Shown: in pieces, positions 43,994 through 53,747 of the stretch
How positions within the stretch are numbered: position 1 is the stretch's first letter
Layout: the number at the start of each line of letters is the position of its first letter
Assembly (NCBI GenBank): GCA_030835345.1
Contig: JAURPH010000002.1
Span: 1-59,136, forward strand
Source: Thermodesulfobacteriota bacterium
GTDB taxonomy: Bacteria; Desulfobacterota_D; UBA1144
Reading direction: 5' to 3'
Length of the DNA: 59,136 nt
The notes under the pieces: model-generated
The model's database searches: none
The model's input: only the letters and a program-made list of their open reading frames with translations
What the model was told of the DNA's origin: nothing
Made by a program: the position numbers and the translations under genes

Positions 43994-45313
43994 ATGAACT
44001 TTCTTGAAAGTTTTGAAGAGTTTTACGAATCAGCTGTCAAACACCTTGATATCCCAAAAGGTTTAGCAGATCAAATTAAATCTTGTGATTCTGTATATCA
44101 TCTTAGATTCCCCATAACTCTTGATAATGGTGAGATTGAAGTAATTGATGCCTGGCATGGAGAGCACAGCCATCATAGAAGTCCATTAAAGGGCGGAATA
44201 AGGTTTAGTGGCCTAGTTAATGAAGACGAAGTGAAAGTTTTGGCATCTCTTATGACATTTAAATGTGCTTTAGTAAATGTTCCATTTGGTGGCGGAAAAG
44301 GTGGAATTAAAATCGATTCTAAAAACTACTCAAAAAACGAGCTAGAGAAAATAACAAGAAGATATACATTTGAACTTTACTCAAGAAATTCTTTGGGCCC
44401 AAACACATATGTTCCAGCAACAGACTATGGTACTACTTCACGTGAAATGAATTGGATTTACAGCACTTTTAAAACTCTCTCAAATTCAAATATAGATGCT
44501 GCCGCATCTGTGACTTCAAAAAGTGTTACACAAGAAGGTGTAAGTGGAAGAAGTGAAGCAACTGGGAGGGGTGTATATATTGGAATCCGAGAACTTCTTA
44601 ATGATGAGAGAGAAATTAGCAGGGTTGGATTAAAAAAGGGAATTAAAGATAAAGAGATTATTATTCAAGGATTTGGAAATGTAGGATATCATGCGGCTTT
44701 ATTCCTACATCAAGCTGGAGCAAAAATTGTAGGTGTCTGTGAATTCAATGGTTCAATATATCGAAAAGAAGGAATTGATCCAATAAAATTAAAAGAGTGG
44801 CTAAACTCTGGAAACATGATATTTGATTATAAAGATTGCGAAACATCTAAGGATCCTTGGGATAGTTTCTACAAAGAATGTGATATTTTAATTCCTGCCG
44901 CACTAGAAGAAGTAATAAATGCAACAAATAAATATAAAATTAAAGCCAAAATAATAGCTGAAGGAGCAAACGGTCCTATTACATTTGAAGCTGATAAATA
45001 TTTAGAAAATAATAATGTAATTATTTTGCCTGATTTATATTTAAATTCTGGCGGAGTAATAGTTTCTTATTTTGAATGGCTTAAAAATTTAAATCATGTT
45101 AGGTGGGGAAGAATTGAGAATCAGGGCAATAACCAATTAAAAGAAATCGACCTTATAAACAATGCTCTTAATGAAACTATGTGCAAAGCATTTGAGGAAT
45201 TATCTGAGAAAAGAAACTCTACTGGAAAATATATATCTTATCGAAAAGCTGCATACAGGTTAGGAATTGAAAAAATTGCTAACACTTATATTGAGATGGG
45301 GCTCTTTCCATAG
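43994..45313 (+). CDS. gdhA: Glu/Leu/Phe/Val dehydrogenase (glutamate dehydrogenase-like)
   Basis: 439 residues from ATG 43994 (the frame extends upstream over the transglutaminase remnant but without support). Substrate-binding domain: SPLKGGIRFSGLVNEDEVK, LMTFKCALVNVPFGGGKGGI with the catalytic Lys, VPATDYGTTSREMNWI with the catalytic Asp. Rossmann domain: IIQGFGNVGYHAALFLHQAG; then ILIPAALEEVINATN and AEGANGPITFEADKYL. Most likely an NAD(P)-dependent glutamate dehydrogenase; Leu/Val specificity cannot be excluded. The next feature, tRNA-Cys on the other strand, ends 5 bases away. Confidence 0.9.
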   Translation: MNFLESFEEFYESAVKHLDIPKGLADQIKSCDSVYHLRFPITLDNGEIEVIDAWHGEHSHHRSPLKGGIRFSGLVNEDEVKVLASLMTFKCALVNVPFGGGKGGIKIDSKNYSKNELEKITRRYTFELYSRNSLGPNTYVPATDYGTTSREMNWIYSTFKTLSNSNIDAAASVTSKSVTQEGVSGRSEATGRGVYIGIRELLNDEREISRVGLKKGIKDKEIIIQGFGNVGYHAALFLHQAGAKIVGVCEFNGSIYRKEGIDPIKLKEWLNSGNMIFDYKDCETSKDPWDSFYKECDILIPAALEEVINATNKYKIKAKIIAEGANGPITFEADKYLENNNVIILPDLYLNSGGVIVSYFEWLKNLNHVRWGRIENQGNNQLKEIDLINNALNETMCKAFEELSEKRNSTGKYISYRKAAYRLGIEKIANTYIEMGLFP

Positions 45314-45318
45314 CATGG

Positions 45319-45390
45319 AGGCGGTGCCCGGATTCGAACCGGGGTATAACGGTTTTGCAGACCGTCGCCTTACCGCTTGGCTACACCGCC
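45319..45390 (-). tRNA. tRNA-Cys (anticodon GCA)
   Basis: 72 bases on the minus strand. Acceptor GGCGGTG pairs with CACCGCC; discriminator T (45319), the U73 identity element of tRNA-Cys. Anticodon stem ACGGT/ACCGT encloses CTGCAAA, anticodon GCA. T arm GGTTCGAATCC. CCA is not encoded. Confidence 0.97.
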
Positions 45391-45425
45391 ATTAAGAAAG
45401 AATATTTATACATTATAAATGAAAT

Positions 45426-46234
45426 CTAGTCTATGGTTATGTTTTGAGTATAAATATGAGAACTTTCAGTACTAATTTTTAAAATATCAAAATCTGCATA
45501 GATCAGATTAGAGAAACCTCCCCTGTTTGATAATTGAACAAATTCAATCTCATTATTTATATCTATTGAATCAAAATAAAAGGGATAAATTGTGCTTAAA
45601 GCACTTCCTGTTGCAGGATCTTCTAAAAACCCTAACTTTGGACAAAAATATCTATAATAAATTTTATTATTTTTTTTAAATGTAGCAATAAGGCCTCTAA
45701 CATCAAGATTCAGAAGAAAATCTTCATTAACTTTAATATCTATTAAATCATTAATGTTGCTAAATTCTAAGATTAGATCAAGTTGTGAATTTGCAATCCT
45801 TAAAGTTTCGCCAGATAATTTACTGTGAAATAAATTATCAAAAGAATTTAAATGAAATTTTAAACTATATACGGGAAGATCGATATTGGCTGTATTTTTT
45901 GATACTGTCTCAACATTTAATAAAAAATTATCACTCTTGAAACAGAAAGAATTCATATCTTTATATTTATCATTTTGCTTTAAAACAAATGCTGATGCTA
46001 ATGTACCATGACCACAGAATCCAACTTTTTGTAAAGGGGAAAACCATTTGATTTTAAATTGATTTTCTTCGCACAAAACAAAACTAGTCTCAGAAAGGTT
46101 AATTTTTGCAGAAATCTTCTTAAGCAATATCTCGTTATCGAATGTTTTCTTGTCCAATAAAATAACTGCGGCTGGGTTTCCTGCTAAAAGATTATCGCTA
46201 AAGATGGACAAAAAAAAACATCAAATTTATTCAT
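45426..46234 (-). CDS. phzF: PhzF family protein with apparent N-terminal frameshift at a T9 tract
   Basis: PhzF-fold protein (phenazine biosynthesis-like, isomerase/epimerase relatives of diaminopimelate epimerase). The long frame starts LSIFSDNLLAGNPAAVILL; LSETSFVLC contains the catalytic Glu, GFCGHGTLASAFVL and FLEDPATGSALS are family signatures. The family's N-terminal strand is encoded one frame off: ATG 46234, overlapping mqnE's stop (TTATGAATAA), gives MNKFDVFF and then reaches nine T (46218-46210). Adding one T, or removing two, would join the frames perfectly. Alternatively translation uses the TTG at 46211 (261 aa). Substrate unknown; role in menaquinone synthesis not implied. Confidence 0.75.
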
Positions 46235-47333
46235 AAATCTTTAACTCATTATAAAGAGCATCTCTTTCAACAGGAGTATATCCTGCATCTTTAATCATTT
46301 TTACAAAGAAATCTCTAGTGTGGCCAATTTCTGACTTTGCACCAGCATCATGAATAATCTTTTCGGAAACAATTGTCCCGTCTGCATCAGAAATACCATA
46401 GTGAAGTGCAACTTGTGCTGCTTTCTCTCCTAGAGTAATCCAGTAAGCTTTAATGTAAGGGAAATTATCTAAAAATAATCTTGCTAAAGAATGAACTTTT
46501 AAATCATAGGTAAAAGGAAATGGTTTTATATTCTTTAATCTTGTATTAAGAGGTTGGAATAAGACAGGAATAAAGGCAAAAAAACCACTTGTATCATCTT
46601 GTAAGTTCCTAAGCTTGTTCAAGTGATCAACCACATCATGTTCAGATTCTACATGTCCATATAATATCGTTGCATTTGACGGCATTCCAAGCTTATGTGC
46701 TTCTCTATGTACCTCAAGCCATGAATCACCAGTAGTTTTAGGTGAACATATCTTTTTTCTAACTTCGGGCGCGAAAATCTCTGCTCCACCACCAGGAAGT
46801 GCATCCACACCTGCATCCATCAAGTTTGCTACCACTTCAGTCACTGGCTTACCTGATATTTGTGAAAACCAATCAATCTCAACAGCAGTAAAAGCTTTAA
46901 TATGAGAATTGGGAGCTGCTTTTGAAACCTCTCTAACAATATTTAAATATTTTTCAAATTCCCAATCTGGGTGCAAACCACCTACAATGTGTATTTCTTT
47001 TAATTCATCATTAACAAGGGAAAGAATTTTATCCATGGACATTTCATATGCATCTTTTGAGCCCTTCGGTTTTCCAAATGCACAAAATTTGCAAGAAATT
47101 GCACAAACATTTGTTGGATTAATATGTCTATTTACTACGAAATATACTTTCTTCCCATGAAGTTGATTTTTTTTGTAAGCAGCTAGTTGACCAAGAGAAT
47201 TAATATCATTAGTTGACATGATATTCAAAGCATCATTGACATCAATCCTTTTGTTATCCAAGATTTTATCTCTTATATCAAAAAGATTTTTATCAAAACA
47301 AAGTCTGTCAAAATTCTTTAATAACTCTTCCAA
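46227..47333 (-). CDS. mqnE: Aminofutalosine synthase MqnE
   Basis: Radical SAM enzyme joining 3-(1-carboxyvinyloxy)benzoate with SAM to form aminodeoxyfutalosine in the futalosine menaquinone pathway. 368 residues. Cluster motif CAISCKFCAFG, then the MqnE-type LMDAGVDALPGGGAEIFAPE and ILYGHVESEHDVVDHL. The ALPGGGAE block separates it from CofG/CofH and MqnC, although MqnC is the nearest alternative. Its 5' end overlaps the ubiD-like gene by 16 bases. mqnA, B, C and D are not here. Confidence 0.9.
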   Translation of the reverse strand: MEELLKNFDRLCFDKNLFDIRDKILDNKRIDVNDALNIMSTNDINSLGQLAAYKKNQLHGKKVYFVVNRHINPTNVCAISCKFCAFGKPKGSKDAYEMSMDKILSLVNDELKEIHIVGGLHPDWEFEKYLNIVREVSKAAPNSHIKAFTAVEIDWFSQISGKPVTEVVANLMDAGVDALPGGGAEIFAPEVRKKICSPKTTGDSWLEVHREAHKLGMPSNATILYGHVESEHDVVDHLNKLRNLQDDTSGFFAFIPVLFQPLNTRLKNIKPFPFTYDLKVHSLARLFLDNFPYIKAYWITLGEKAAQVALHYGISDADGTIVSEKIIHDAGAKSEIGHTRDFFVKMIKDAGYTPVERDALYNELKIYE

Positions 47334-49087
47334 TTTTCATTAACCATATCCTTTACATCTTCCGACATTTCAATCACTTTAGGGTACCAAGGTTTAAAAG
47401 TTGAGTCTATGATTACCTGGCCCTCAAAACTCACTGATGATTTTACTACATCTACTTTCTTAAAATACATATCAATTGACGGATCAAATCTTGTAAAAAT
47501 TCCCCAGAGTAAATCTACATTTTCCTTTATATCAATATCATCACTAACAATAAATATAAATTTAAACTCATCAAGTAAATTATTTTTCTTTATTTCACTT
47601 ATAGCATTTTCGACATCAATATTAATCTTAACAATCATTATATTTTTATTTATCGCCCTATAATCTGAAATAAATGGAATTTTATTCCTAGGGTCATCAG
47701 GTTTAATTTCCAGGAAATGATCTGGAGGTAGTGGTTTTCCGGACCCAATACAATTAAAACCAACCTTACTTCCTACATTCAACTTGCCACTTGTAAAATC
47801 AAGTGTGTCAAGAGGTGAAGTCTGCAATAATGTTAAATCTTTTCTAGGATCAAAATTTTCACCCAAATAACCAAATACTTGAATTATATCTTTTGTATCT
47901 ACAAATCTAGGTACCGTTAATATGCATTTGGTTAATGAAAGTTGTCCTGTTCCCCATATAGACAACATGGCTTTAACAGCATTTTTTGGATATCTCTCAT
48001 CAACAGATACAACAAGAAGATTGTGAAATCCAGCTTCATAATAAGCCCATAAGTCTTCTACTTCAGGGTTTACAAGCTTAATTAACCCTCCAAATATCTC
48101 TGTTGCAGCAATACCTAAAAACATGTCTTCTTTTGGTGGTCTTCCAACAACAGTTGCAGGAAATACTGGATTAAGTTTTCTAGTTATAGTATCAATATTT
48201 AAATATGGAAACTGACCTTCCATTGAGTAATATCCAAAATGATCACCAAAGGGTCCTTCTAGTTTAGTTTTACCGATTGGAACTCTACCCTCTATTATGA
48301 ATTCAGCGTTTGCAGGAACCAACATGTTAGATCTTTTAGCTTTGGTCATTTCAATACTTTTATTTTTTAAAAATCCAGAAAAAAGAACTTCATCTATGTT
48401 TTCTGGCAATGGAGCTATAGAGCAAAATATCAACGAGGGATCACCACCCAAAACTACTGAGACTGGAAAATCTACTCCTAACTGGGAAGCTTCGTGATAA
48501 TGTGCAGCTCCGCCCTTATGAGGGTGCCAGTGCATACCAAGAGTTTCAGGGTCATGCATTTGAAGGCGGTACATTCCCATATTTCTCTTACTAGTTAGTG
48601 GGCTCTGAGTAATTGTCAGCCCCATAGTTATAAATCTTCCCCCATCCTCAGGCCAACACTTTAATATTGGTAAAGATGATAAATTATCATTTCCATCTAC
48701 TTGTTGAGAGCTTGCATTAAAATGAACTCTTTTAGACCTGAAATTTAGCCCTCTCTTAATAAATGGTAATGATTCAAAAATATTTGATAATTTAGGAGGT
48801 AATGATTTCTGAGCAAAATTGAGTATTTGTTCACCTAATTCTTTTGGGTTACATCCTAAAGAGAGATTCATTCTATCTTTGGTTCCGAATAAATTAGTAA
48901 CAACTGGATATTTAGACCCTTTAACGTTTTTGAATAATAATGCTGGGCCATCTTGTTCAATGGTTTTACATGAAATTTCAGTAATCTCTAATTCAGGGTC
49001 AACCTCAGTTTCAATGGTCTTAAGATCGCCAATTCGGTCTAAAAAATCTATATAAGACTGAAGATCATTAAAGTTATGATCCTTCAT
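47318..49087 (-). CDS. ubiD: UbiD-family prenylated-FMN decarboxylase (MqnL-like)
   Basis: 589 residues, the length of the UbiD/MenA-linked group. The conserved block FIIEGRVPIGKTKLEGPFGD followed by HFGYYSMEGQFP contains the catalytic Glu-rich site binding prenylated FMN; MGMYRLQMHDPETLGMHW and HKGGAAHYHEA are typical N-terminal blocks. Together with UbiX (next, overlapping 14 bases) and a UbiA prenyltransferase it likely performs the carboxylic acid removal step on the 1,4-dihydroxy-6-naphthoate intermediate, as proposed for MqnL. It precedes mqnE in the operon. Confidence 0.9.
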   Translation of the reverse strand: MKDHNFNDLQSYIDFLDRIGDLKTIETEVDPELEITEISCKTIEQDGPALLFKNVKGSKYPVVTNLFGTKDRMNLSLGCNPKELGEQILNFAQKSLPPKLSNIFESLPFIKRGLNFRSKRVHFNASSQQVDGNDNLSSLPILKCWPEDGGRFITMGLTITQSPLTSKRNMGMYRLQMHDPETLGMHWHPHKGGAAHYHEASQLGVDFPVSVVLGGDPSLIFCSIAPLPENIDEVLFSGFLKNKSIEMTKAKRSNMLVPANAEFIIEGRVPIGKTKLEGPFGDHFGYYSMEGQFPYLNIDTITRKLNPVFPATVVGRPPKEDMFLGIAATEIFGGLIKLVNPEVEDLWAYYEAGFHNLLVVSVDERYPKNAVKAMLSIWGTGQLSLTKCILTVPRFVDTKDIIQVFGYLGENFDPRKDLTLLQTSPLDTLDFTSGKLNVGSKVGFNCIGSGKPLPPDHFLEIKPDDPRNKIPFISDYRAINKNIMIVKINIDVENAISEIKKNNLLDEFKFIFIVSDDIDIKENVDLLWGIFTRFDPSIDMYFKKVDVVKSSVSFEGQVIIDSTFKPWYPKVIEMSEDVKDMVNENWKSY

Positions 49088-49637
49088 TTTTTATACTCTC
49101 AGCTCTCCAGCCTCTCTCGGATCTTATTCCAACAAGGTCTAATAATTTTTCAGAGAAGGAATCAGCCAAGTCTCCTAATGTCGATTCTTCCATATATAAT
49201 CCAGGGGAGATAGGTGCTATGATAGCACCAGCTTTTGTGAGTTTTAAGGCATTTTCCAGGGTGACTGCATCAAGAGGAGTTTCCCTTAAGGCTATTATTA
49301 ATCTTCTTCTTTCTTTTAAAGCTACTTGAGCCATTCTTGTTATAAGAGTATCAGATATACCAGAAGCGATTTTATTTAAAGTTGAAATTGAACAAGGGAC
49401 TATAACAAGGGAATCAAAATAATTACTACCCGATGCAAAAGGAGATGCTAGGTCATGATCAGCAAATGTATTATCAACCATAGAGGATATTTCCTCAAAT
49501 TTTAAACCCAACTCTTCCATCATAACTCTTTTGCCCCACTTTGTGGCAACCAAAAATTTTTCAGATGGACACTTTTGAATAAAGTTAACAGCAAAGTTGG
49601 ATCCTGAAGCTCCAGTTATTCCAATAATTGTTCTCAC
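49074..49637 (-). CDS. ubiX: Flavin prenyltransferase UbiX
   Basis: Makes the prenylated FMN cofactor needed by UbiD. 187 residues. N-terminal GITGASGSNFAVNF (FMN/phosphate loop), IVPCSISTLNKIASGISDTL, and RRLIIALRETPLDAVTLENAL with the catalytic Arg-Glu-Thr-Pro-Leu stretch, then AGAIIAPISPGLY, are diagnostic. It shares a base with the ubiA-like stop and overlaps ubiD by 14 bases. Confidence 0.95.
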   Translation of the reverse strand: MRTIIGITGASGSNFAVNFIQKCPSEKFLVATKWGKRVMMEELGLKFEEISSMVDNTFADHDLASPFASGSNYFDSLVIVPCSISTLNKIASGISDTLITRMAQVALKERRRLIIALRETPLDAVTLENALKLTKAGAIIAPISPGLYMEESTLGDLADSFSEKLLDLVGIRSERGWRAESIKNEGS

Positions 49638-50485
49638 TATGTAAATATATCTGAAATTGCTAAGAATAAAATCAGAAATCCAACATAAGAGTTATACTTA
49701 AAGAAATCATAATTATCTCTAGAAACATATATTATTTGGACCATAAAATTGATCAAAACAATTAAGATTAAAAAATATCCAAATAAAGAACCATTAAGCT
49801 GAATTAAATTGAAATATATAAGAGATAATACTGCTAAAAAAAAGGAAAGTGATGAAATAATAACAGCTATTTTTTTTCCAAAAATAGATGGTACGGAATA
49901 AACATCATTTGCAATATCAGATTCAATATCTTGTAATGCATAAAGTATGTCAAAGCCCCCTATCCAAAAAATTGTAAAAATTGAAATAGGAATTGCTATA
50001 AAAAAATCCTCATATGAACAGTTTGATACGAAAAAACCTGCCAAAGGTGCTAGCGCAAGACTAAATCCAAGAAAGTAATGACATAAAAAAGTATATCTTT
50101 TTAAAAACGGATAAATAAAAAAAAGAACTATTGGAATTGGTGCTAGAAAGATAGCTTTTTTACAAAGAAACCATGTTGATAAGAAAAAAATAATGATTGA
50201 TATAAGAAAAAAAATAACTAAGAATTTTTTTCCAACTTTACCAGATGGAATCTCTCTTTTGCTAGTTCTAGGGTTTTTTGAATCTATTTTCCGATCAATC
50301 CATCTGTTAAAAATAAAACCAATATTCCTAGCTCCAAGAGTTGCTAGAATGATTAAAAAAATGTTTAAAATGTCTACTTCTTTTATACCAACAAAAAATC
50401 CCGAGAATACAAGTGGTAAAACAAATAGAGTATGGGATATGCTTACAAGATCAAAAGCTAACCTAGTATTTTTAATGACAAACAT
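49637..50485 (-). CDS. mqnP: UbiA-family prenyltransferase (MqnP-like)
   Basis: 282 residues, about eight helices. The first Asp motif reads GFIFNRWIDRKIDSKNPRTS (N/DxxxD), and the second is DILYALQDIESDIAND. The NRxxDRxID-KNPRT sequence is typical of the MqnP subgroup found beside mqn genes, which prenylates the naphthoate ring to demethylmenaquinone precursors. It starts the ubiA-ubiX-ubiD-mqnE-phzF operon and is divergent from mgtE (33-base gap). Confidence 0.88.
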   Translation of the reverse strand: MFVIKNTRLAFDLVSISHTLFVLPLVFSGFFVGIKEVDILNIFLIILATLGARNIGFIFNRWIDRKIDSKNPRTSKREIPSGKVGKKFLVIFFLISIIIFFLSTWFLCKKAIFLAPIPIVLFFIYPFLKRYTFLCHYFLGFSLALAPLAGFFVSNCSYEDFFIAIPISIFTIFWIGGFDILYALQDIESDIANDVYSVPSIFGKKIAVIISSLSFFLAVLSLIYFNLIQLNGSLFGYFLILIVLINFMVQIIYVSRDNYDFFKYNSYVGFLILFLAISDIFT

Positions 50486-50518
50486 TAAAATATATTAACT
50501 CATATTTTATGGTGTTTT

Positions 50519-51868
50519 ATGCATATTGAAATAGTAAACATATTAAAGGATGCTCTTAAGAGGAATAACAGCTATATAATAAGTGATACCTTGGGTGATA
50601 GAAATTCCGCTGAGGTGTCTAATATAATAATAAGCTTCCCTGAAGATGATATTTGCACACTCTTAAAAGCTTTAGACTCTGAGAAAACAGCTGAAATTAT
50701 TTTAGAACTCCCTGAAGACATAAGGTCAAATGTTCTTGAAATGCTTGATAATAAGTCAATTTTAAGTGCTATAGAAAATCTAGATTCTGATGATGCGGCT
50801 GATTTAATTTCAGATCTTGAGGATGAAAAAAGTAAAGAAATTTTAGAGGATATGAATCCTCAAGACTCAAGCGAAGTTCAATCGCTTTTACAATATGATG
50901 AGGAATCTGCCGGCGGAATTATGCAGACTGAACTTGTTGAAGTTAAAGATAGCTCCATAATCAAAGATGCAATAAATTGGATAAGGCTGATTGCTGAAGA
51001 TGTTCCTGATTTTTATCAAATCTATGTAACCAATGAAAATGATAAACTTGTTGGAACTGTTTCTCTTAAGTCCCTTATCCTAGCCGATCCAGAATCAACT
51101 ATAAAATCAATAATGGAGCCCATTGAGATTAGTGTAGAACCCAATCTAGACCAACAAGAAGTTAGTAATATTTTTTCTAATTATGATTTAGTATCTTTAC
51201 CCGTGGTAGATTCTAACAGCAGACTATTGGGAAGAATCACATCAGATGACATATTGGACGTTGTTAATGAAGAGGCGGAAGAAGACTTGTTTGCCCTTGC
51301 TGGGATTAAAGAATATAACCATCCAATTTACTCTGGACTTATTTCTAAAACCAAATCTAGGCTCCCTTGGTTGTTAGTAACTCTTATTGGGGAACTCCTA
51401 ATAGCTTTCATCATTGCATCATATTTCCAACCAACCTTAGAAAAATTCATTTTACTAGCAGCTTTTATGCCTGCAGTTATGGCAACTGGTGGGAGTGTTG
51501 GAATTCAAACATCTGCGATAATAATTAGAGCACTTGGAACAGGTTCTATAAGTATAAGTCAAGCATTTAGAGTAATAGTATCAGAATTGCAACTTTCTTT
51601 AATTCTTGGTGTAATATGTGGCCTTGTGGCTGGTGTAATGGGATTTTTTCTAACTGGAGATAAATCTTTGGGCTTAAATTTCTTTTATGTAATTTTTGTT
51701 TCACTTTCATTAGCATCATTAATGTCAGCTTTCTTTGGTGCATCCTTCCCTTTGCTTTTGGATAAAATCAAATCAGATCCTGCAAATGGTTCAGGGCCTT
51801 TTGTAACAATGGCGAATGACTTGTTTTCTGCTGTTGCATATTTATTGATCGCTTTACTGATAATGTAA
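50519..51868 (+). CDS. mgtE: Magnesium transporter MgtE
   Basis: 449 residues. N-terminal MgtE-N superhelix (about 30-125; LESLDSDDAADLISDLEDEK-like AIENLDSDDAADLISDLEDE), two CBS domains (about 130-255; SLPVVDSNSRLLGRITSDDI), then five helices: FMPAVMATGGSVGIQTSAII carries the Asn/Gly-rich pore region, and the C-terminus has ANGSGPFVTMANDLFSAVAY. It conducts Mg2+ into the cell, gated by cytosolic Mg2+ through the N and CBS domains. Followed 2 bases later by recO. Confidence 0.95.
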   Translation: MHIEIVNILKDALKRNNSYIISDTLGDRNSAEVSNIIISFPEDDICTLLKALDSEKTAEIILELPEDIRSNVLEMLDNKSILSAIENLDSDDAADLISDLEDEKSKEILEDMNPQDSSEVQSLLQYDEESAGGIMQTELVEVKDSSIIKDAINWIRLIAEDVPDFYQIYVTNENDKLVGTVSLKSLILADPESTIKSIMEPIEISVEPNLDQQEVSNIFSNYDLVSLPVVDSNSRLLGRITSDDILDVVNEEAEEDLFALAGIKEYNHPIYSGLISKTKSRLPWLLVTLIGELLIAFIIASYFQPTLEKFILLAAFMPAVMATGGSVGIQTSAIIIRALGTGSISISQAFRVIVSELQLSLILGVICGLVAGVMGFFLTGDKSLGLNFFYVIFVSLSLASLMSAFFGASFPLLLDKIKSDPANGSGPFVTMANDLFSAVAYLLIALLIM

Positions 51869-51870
51869 TT

Positions 51871-52566
51871 ATGGGGTTTAATTCAAAAGCATTTATTCTA
51901 TCAAAAAGAGAGATTGGGGAAAATAATCTTGCAGTAACTTTTTTTACAGAAAGTCACGGGAAGATTGATTTGCTTGCCAAAGGGGCTAGAAAAAGTAAGA
52001 AGCGATTTCAAGGAAAACTAGAGACCGACAATATATATTATATAGAATTTTCAAAAAAGAGTGAGGATCAGATTGGTTCACTTATTAAGATAGAAATATC
52101 ATCTGATAAATATATTGAATTTGATGGGACAAATTTAATATTAAAAGCTTTCATATTTGAACTAATTAATAATTTTGAAATCAATGAGTATCCGAATACA
52201 AAAGTATTTAAAATGATGGAGGCCTATATTAATGAAAAGTATAGCAAGGAGACATTAAAGCTAACTATAAAGATTGCACTTAAGTACTTAAAAGAATTGG
52301 GGATACTCCCATCAATCGAAAATTGCTATAAATGTAAAATAAAACTTAAAGAAATATCATACTTTGATATTTCTAATGGAGGAAACACCTGTGCTGATTG
52401 TAGTAAAAATTTAAAGAAATTAATAAAATTGAAAAAAAAATCAATAATTATTAGTGAAATTAAAAATAAAGTTGCTATACAGAAACAATTTTTACTACTA
52501 TTAATAAGATTTTCTGAATTTCATTCTGGAAAAAAATTTAATTCTGCACAATACTTACAAATATAA
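51871..52566 (+). CDS. recO: DNA repair protein RecO
   Basis: Loads RecA with RecR in gap repair. 231 residues. N-terminal OB-fold: KAFILSKREIGENNLAVTFF and HGKIDLLAKGARKSKKRFQG are the RecO signature. A zinc finger in the C-terminal part has CYKCKIK...CADC. The IKLKEI... and FHSGKKFNSAQYLQ tail fits. It overlaps argJ by one base (TAATG) and follows mgtE by 2, so the three are cotranscribed. Confidence 0.9.
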   Translation: MGFNSKAFILSKREIGENNLAVTFFTESHGKIDLLAKGARKSKKRFQGKLETDNIYYIEFSKKSEDQIGSLIKIEISSDKYIEFDGTNLILKAFIFELINNFEINEYPNTKVFKMMEAYINEKYSKETLKLTIKIALKYLKELGILPSIENCYKCKIKLKEISYFDISNGGNTCADCSKNLKKLIKLKKKSIIISEIKNKVAIQKQFLLLLIRFSEFHSGKKFNSAQYLQI

Positions 52567-53747
52567 TGATTAATGTAAAAGGGTTTAAATTTTCAGGAAT
52601 AAGCTGTGGATTGAAAAAATCTAAGAAAAAGGATTTGGGGCTAATTATTTCCTCAAATGAATGTATATCACATGCAGTATTTACAAAAAATAAAGTTATC
52701 GCTGCACCACTCATTGTTTCTAAAGAAATAATTAAAAAAAATCAAATACAAGGAATAATTGTTAATAGTGGGAATGCAAATGCTTGCACTGGAAATGAAG
52801 GAATAAAAAATGTTAAATCAGTAATCAATCAAGCTGTAAAAGTTACAGGTCTATCAAAAAATAACTTTTTTATATCATCAACTGGATTAATTGGCGAACA
52901 ATTAGATGTCAAGAAAATCAATACTAAATTATCAAAACTTTTTAAGGGTGCAAAACCAAATAAATCAGTAGATTTTGCTGAAGCAATAAGAACGACTGAT
53001 AAATATATTAAAATTGAATCAACAGAAATTAAAATTGGTAATAAAACTGGCACTTTACTGGGAATTGCAAAAGGTGCAGGCATGATTCATCCAAACATGG
53101 CAACTATGCTTTGTTATTTAATTACAGATATCAAAATTAATAAATCAACTTTTAAAAAATTTATTGATGATGCAATAAAAAATTCATTCAATTCAATAAG
53201 TGTAGATGGAGATACTTCAACCAATGATACAGTTTTAGGAGTATCAAACGGACTTGCTGGTAATCAGGAAATAAATCAGAAGAGCAAGAATGCAAAAAAA
53301 ATATATAAAGAAATAGAAAAGATTTTTTATAACTTAGCAAAGAAAATAGTTGCAGATGGAGAGGGCTCAACCAAAATTTGTAAAATAATTGTTAAAGGAA
53401 CAAAAACTGAGAAAGATTCAAAGAAAATAGCTAATAGGATATCCACTTCTTTGCTTTTTAAGACAGCATTATTTGGCTCTGATCCGAATTGGGGAAGAAT
53501 AATAGCTGCTGTTGGCTCTAGCGGAGTTAACTATGTTGATCAAACTAAGATTGATATATATATAAACAAAAAAATTCTAGTAAAAAATGGCTTAGGAAAA
53601 AAAATCAGTTCTTTTTTTAATAAGGCTATGAAAAAGAAAGAAATTGAAATTATTGTTGATATAAAAGCTGGTAAGGCTTCATCTTTTGTTTTAACAAATG
53701 ATCTTGGTCATGAGTATGTTGACATCAATTCTTTATACAGAACTTAA
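52566..53747 (+). CDS. argJ: Bifunctional glutamate N-acetyltransferase/amino-acid N-acetyltransferase
   Basis: Arginine synthesis: transfers acetyl from N-acetylornithine to glutamate (and possibly from acetyl-CoA). 393 residues. The self-cleavage site is the Ala-Thr in IHPNMATMLCYLITD, giving alpha and beta subunits with the Thr nucleophile; INSGNANACTGNEG-like VNSGNANACTGNEG, LLGIAKGAGMIHPN, FNSISVDGDTSTNDTV and FGSDPNWGRIIAAVGSSGV are family blocks. It is the last gene of mgtE-recO-argJ. Confidence 0.95.
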   Translation: MINVKGFKFSGISCGLKKSKKKDLGLIISSNECISHAVFTKNKVIAAPLIVSKEIIKKNQIQGIIVNSGNANACTGNEGIKNVKSVINQAVKVTGLSKNNFFISSTGLIGEQLDVKKINTKLSKLFKGAKPNKSVDFAEAIRTTDKYIKIESTEIKIGNKTGTLLGIAKGAGMIHPNMATMLCYLITDIKINKSTFKKFIDDAIKNSFNSISVDGDTSTNDTVLGVSNGLAGNQEINQKSKNAKKIYKEIEKIFYNLAKKIVADGEGSTKICKIIVKGTKTEKDSKKIANRISTSLLFKTALFGSDPNWGRIIAAVGSSGVNYVDQTKIDIYINKKILVKNGLGKKISSFFNKAMKKKEIEIIVDIKAGKASSFVLTNDLGHEYVDINSLYRT

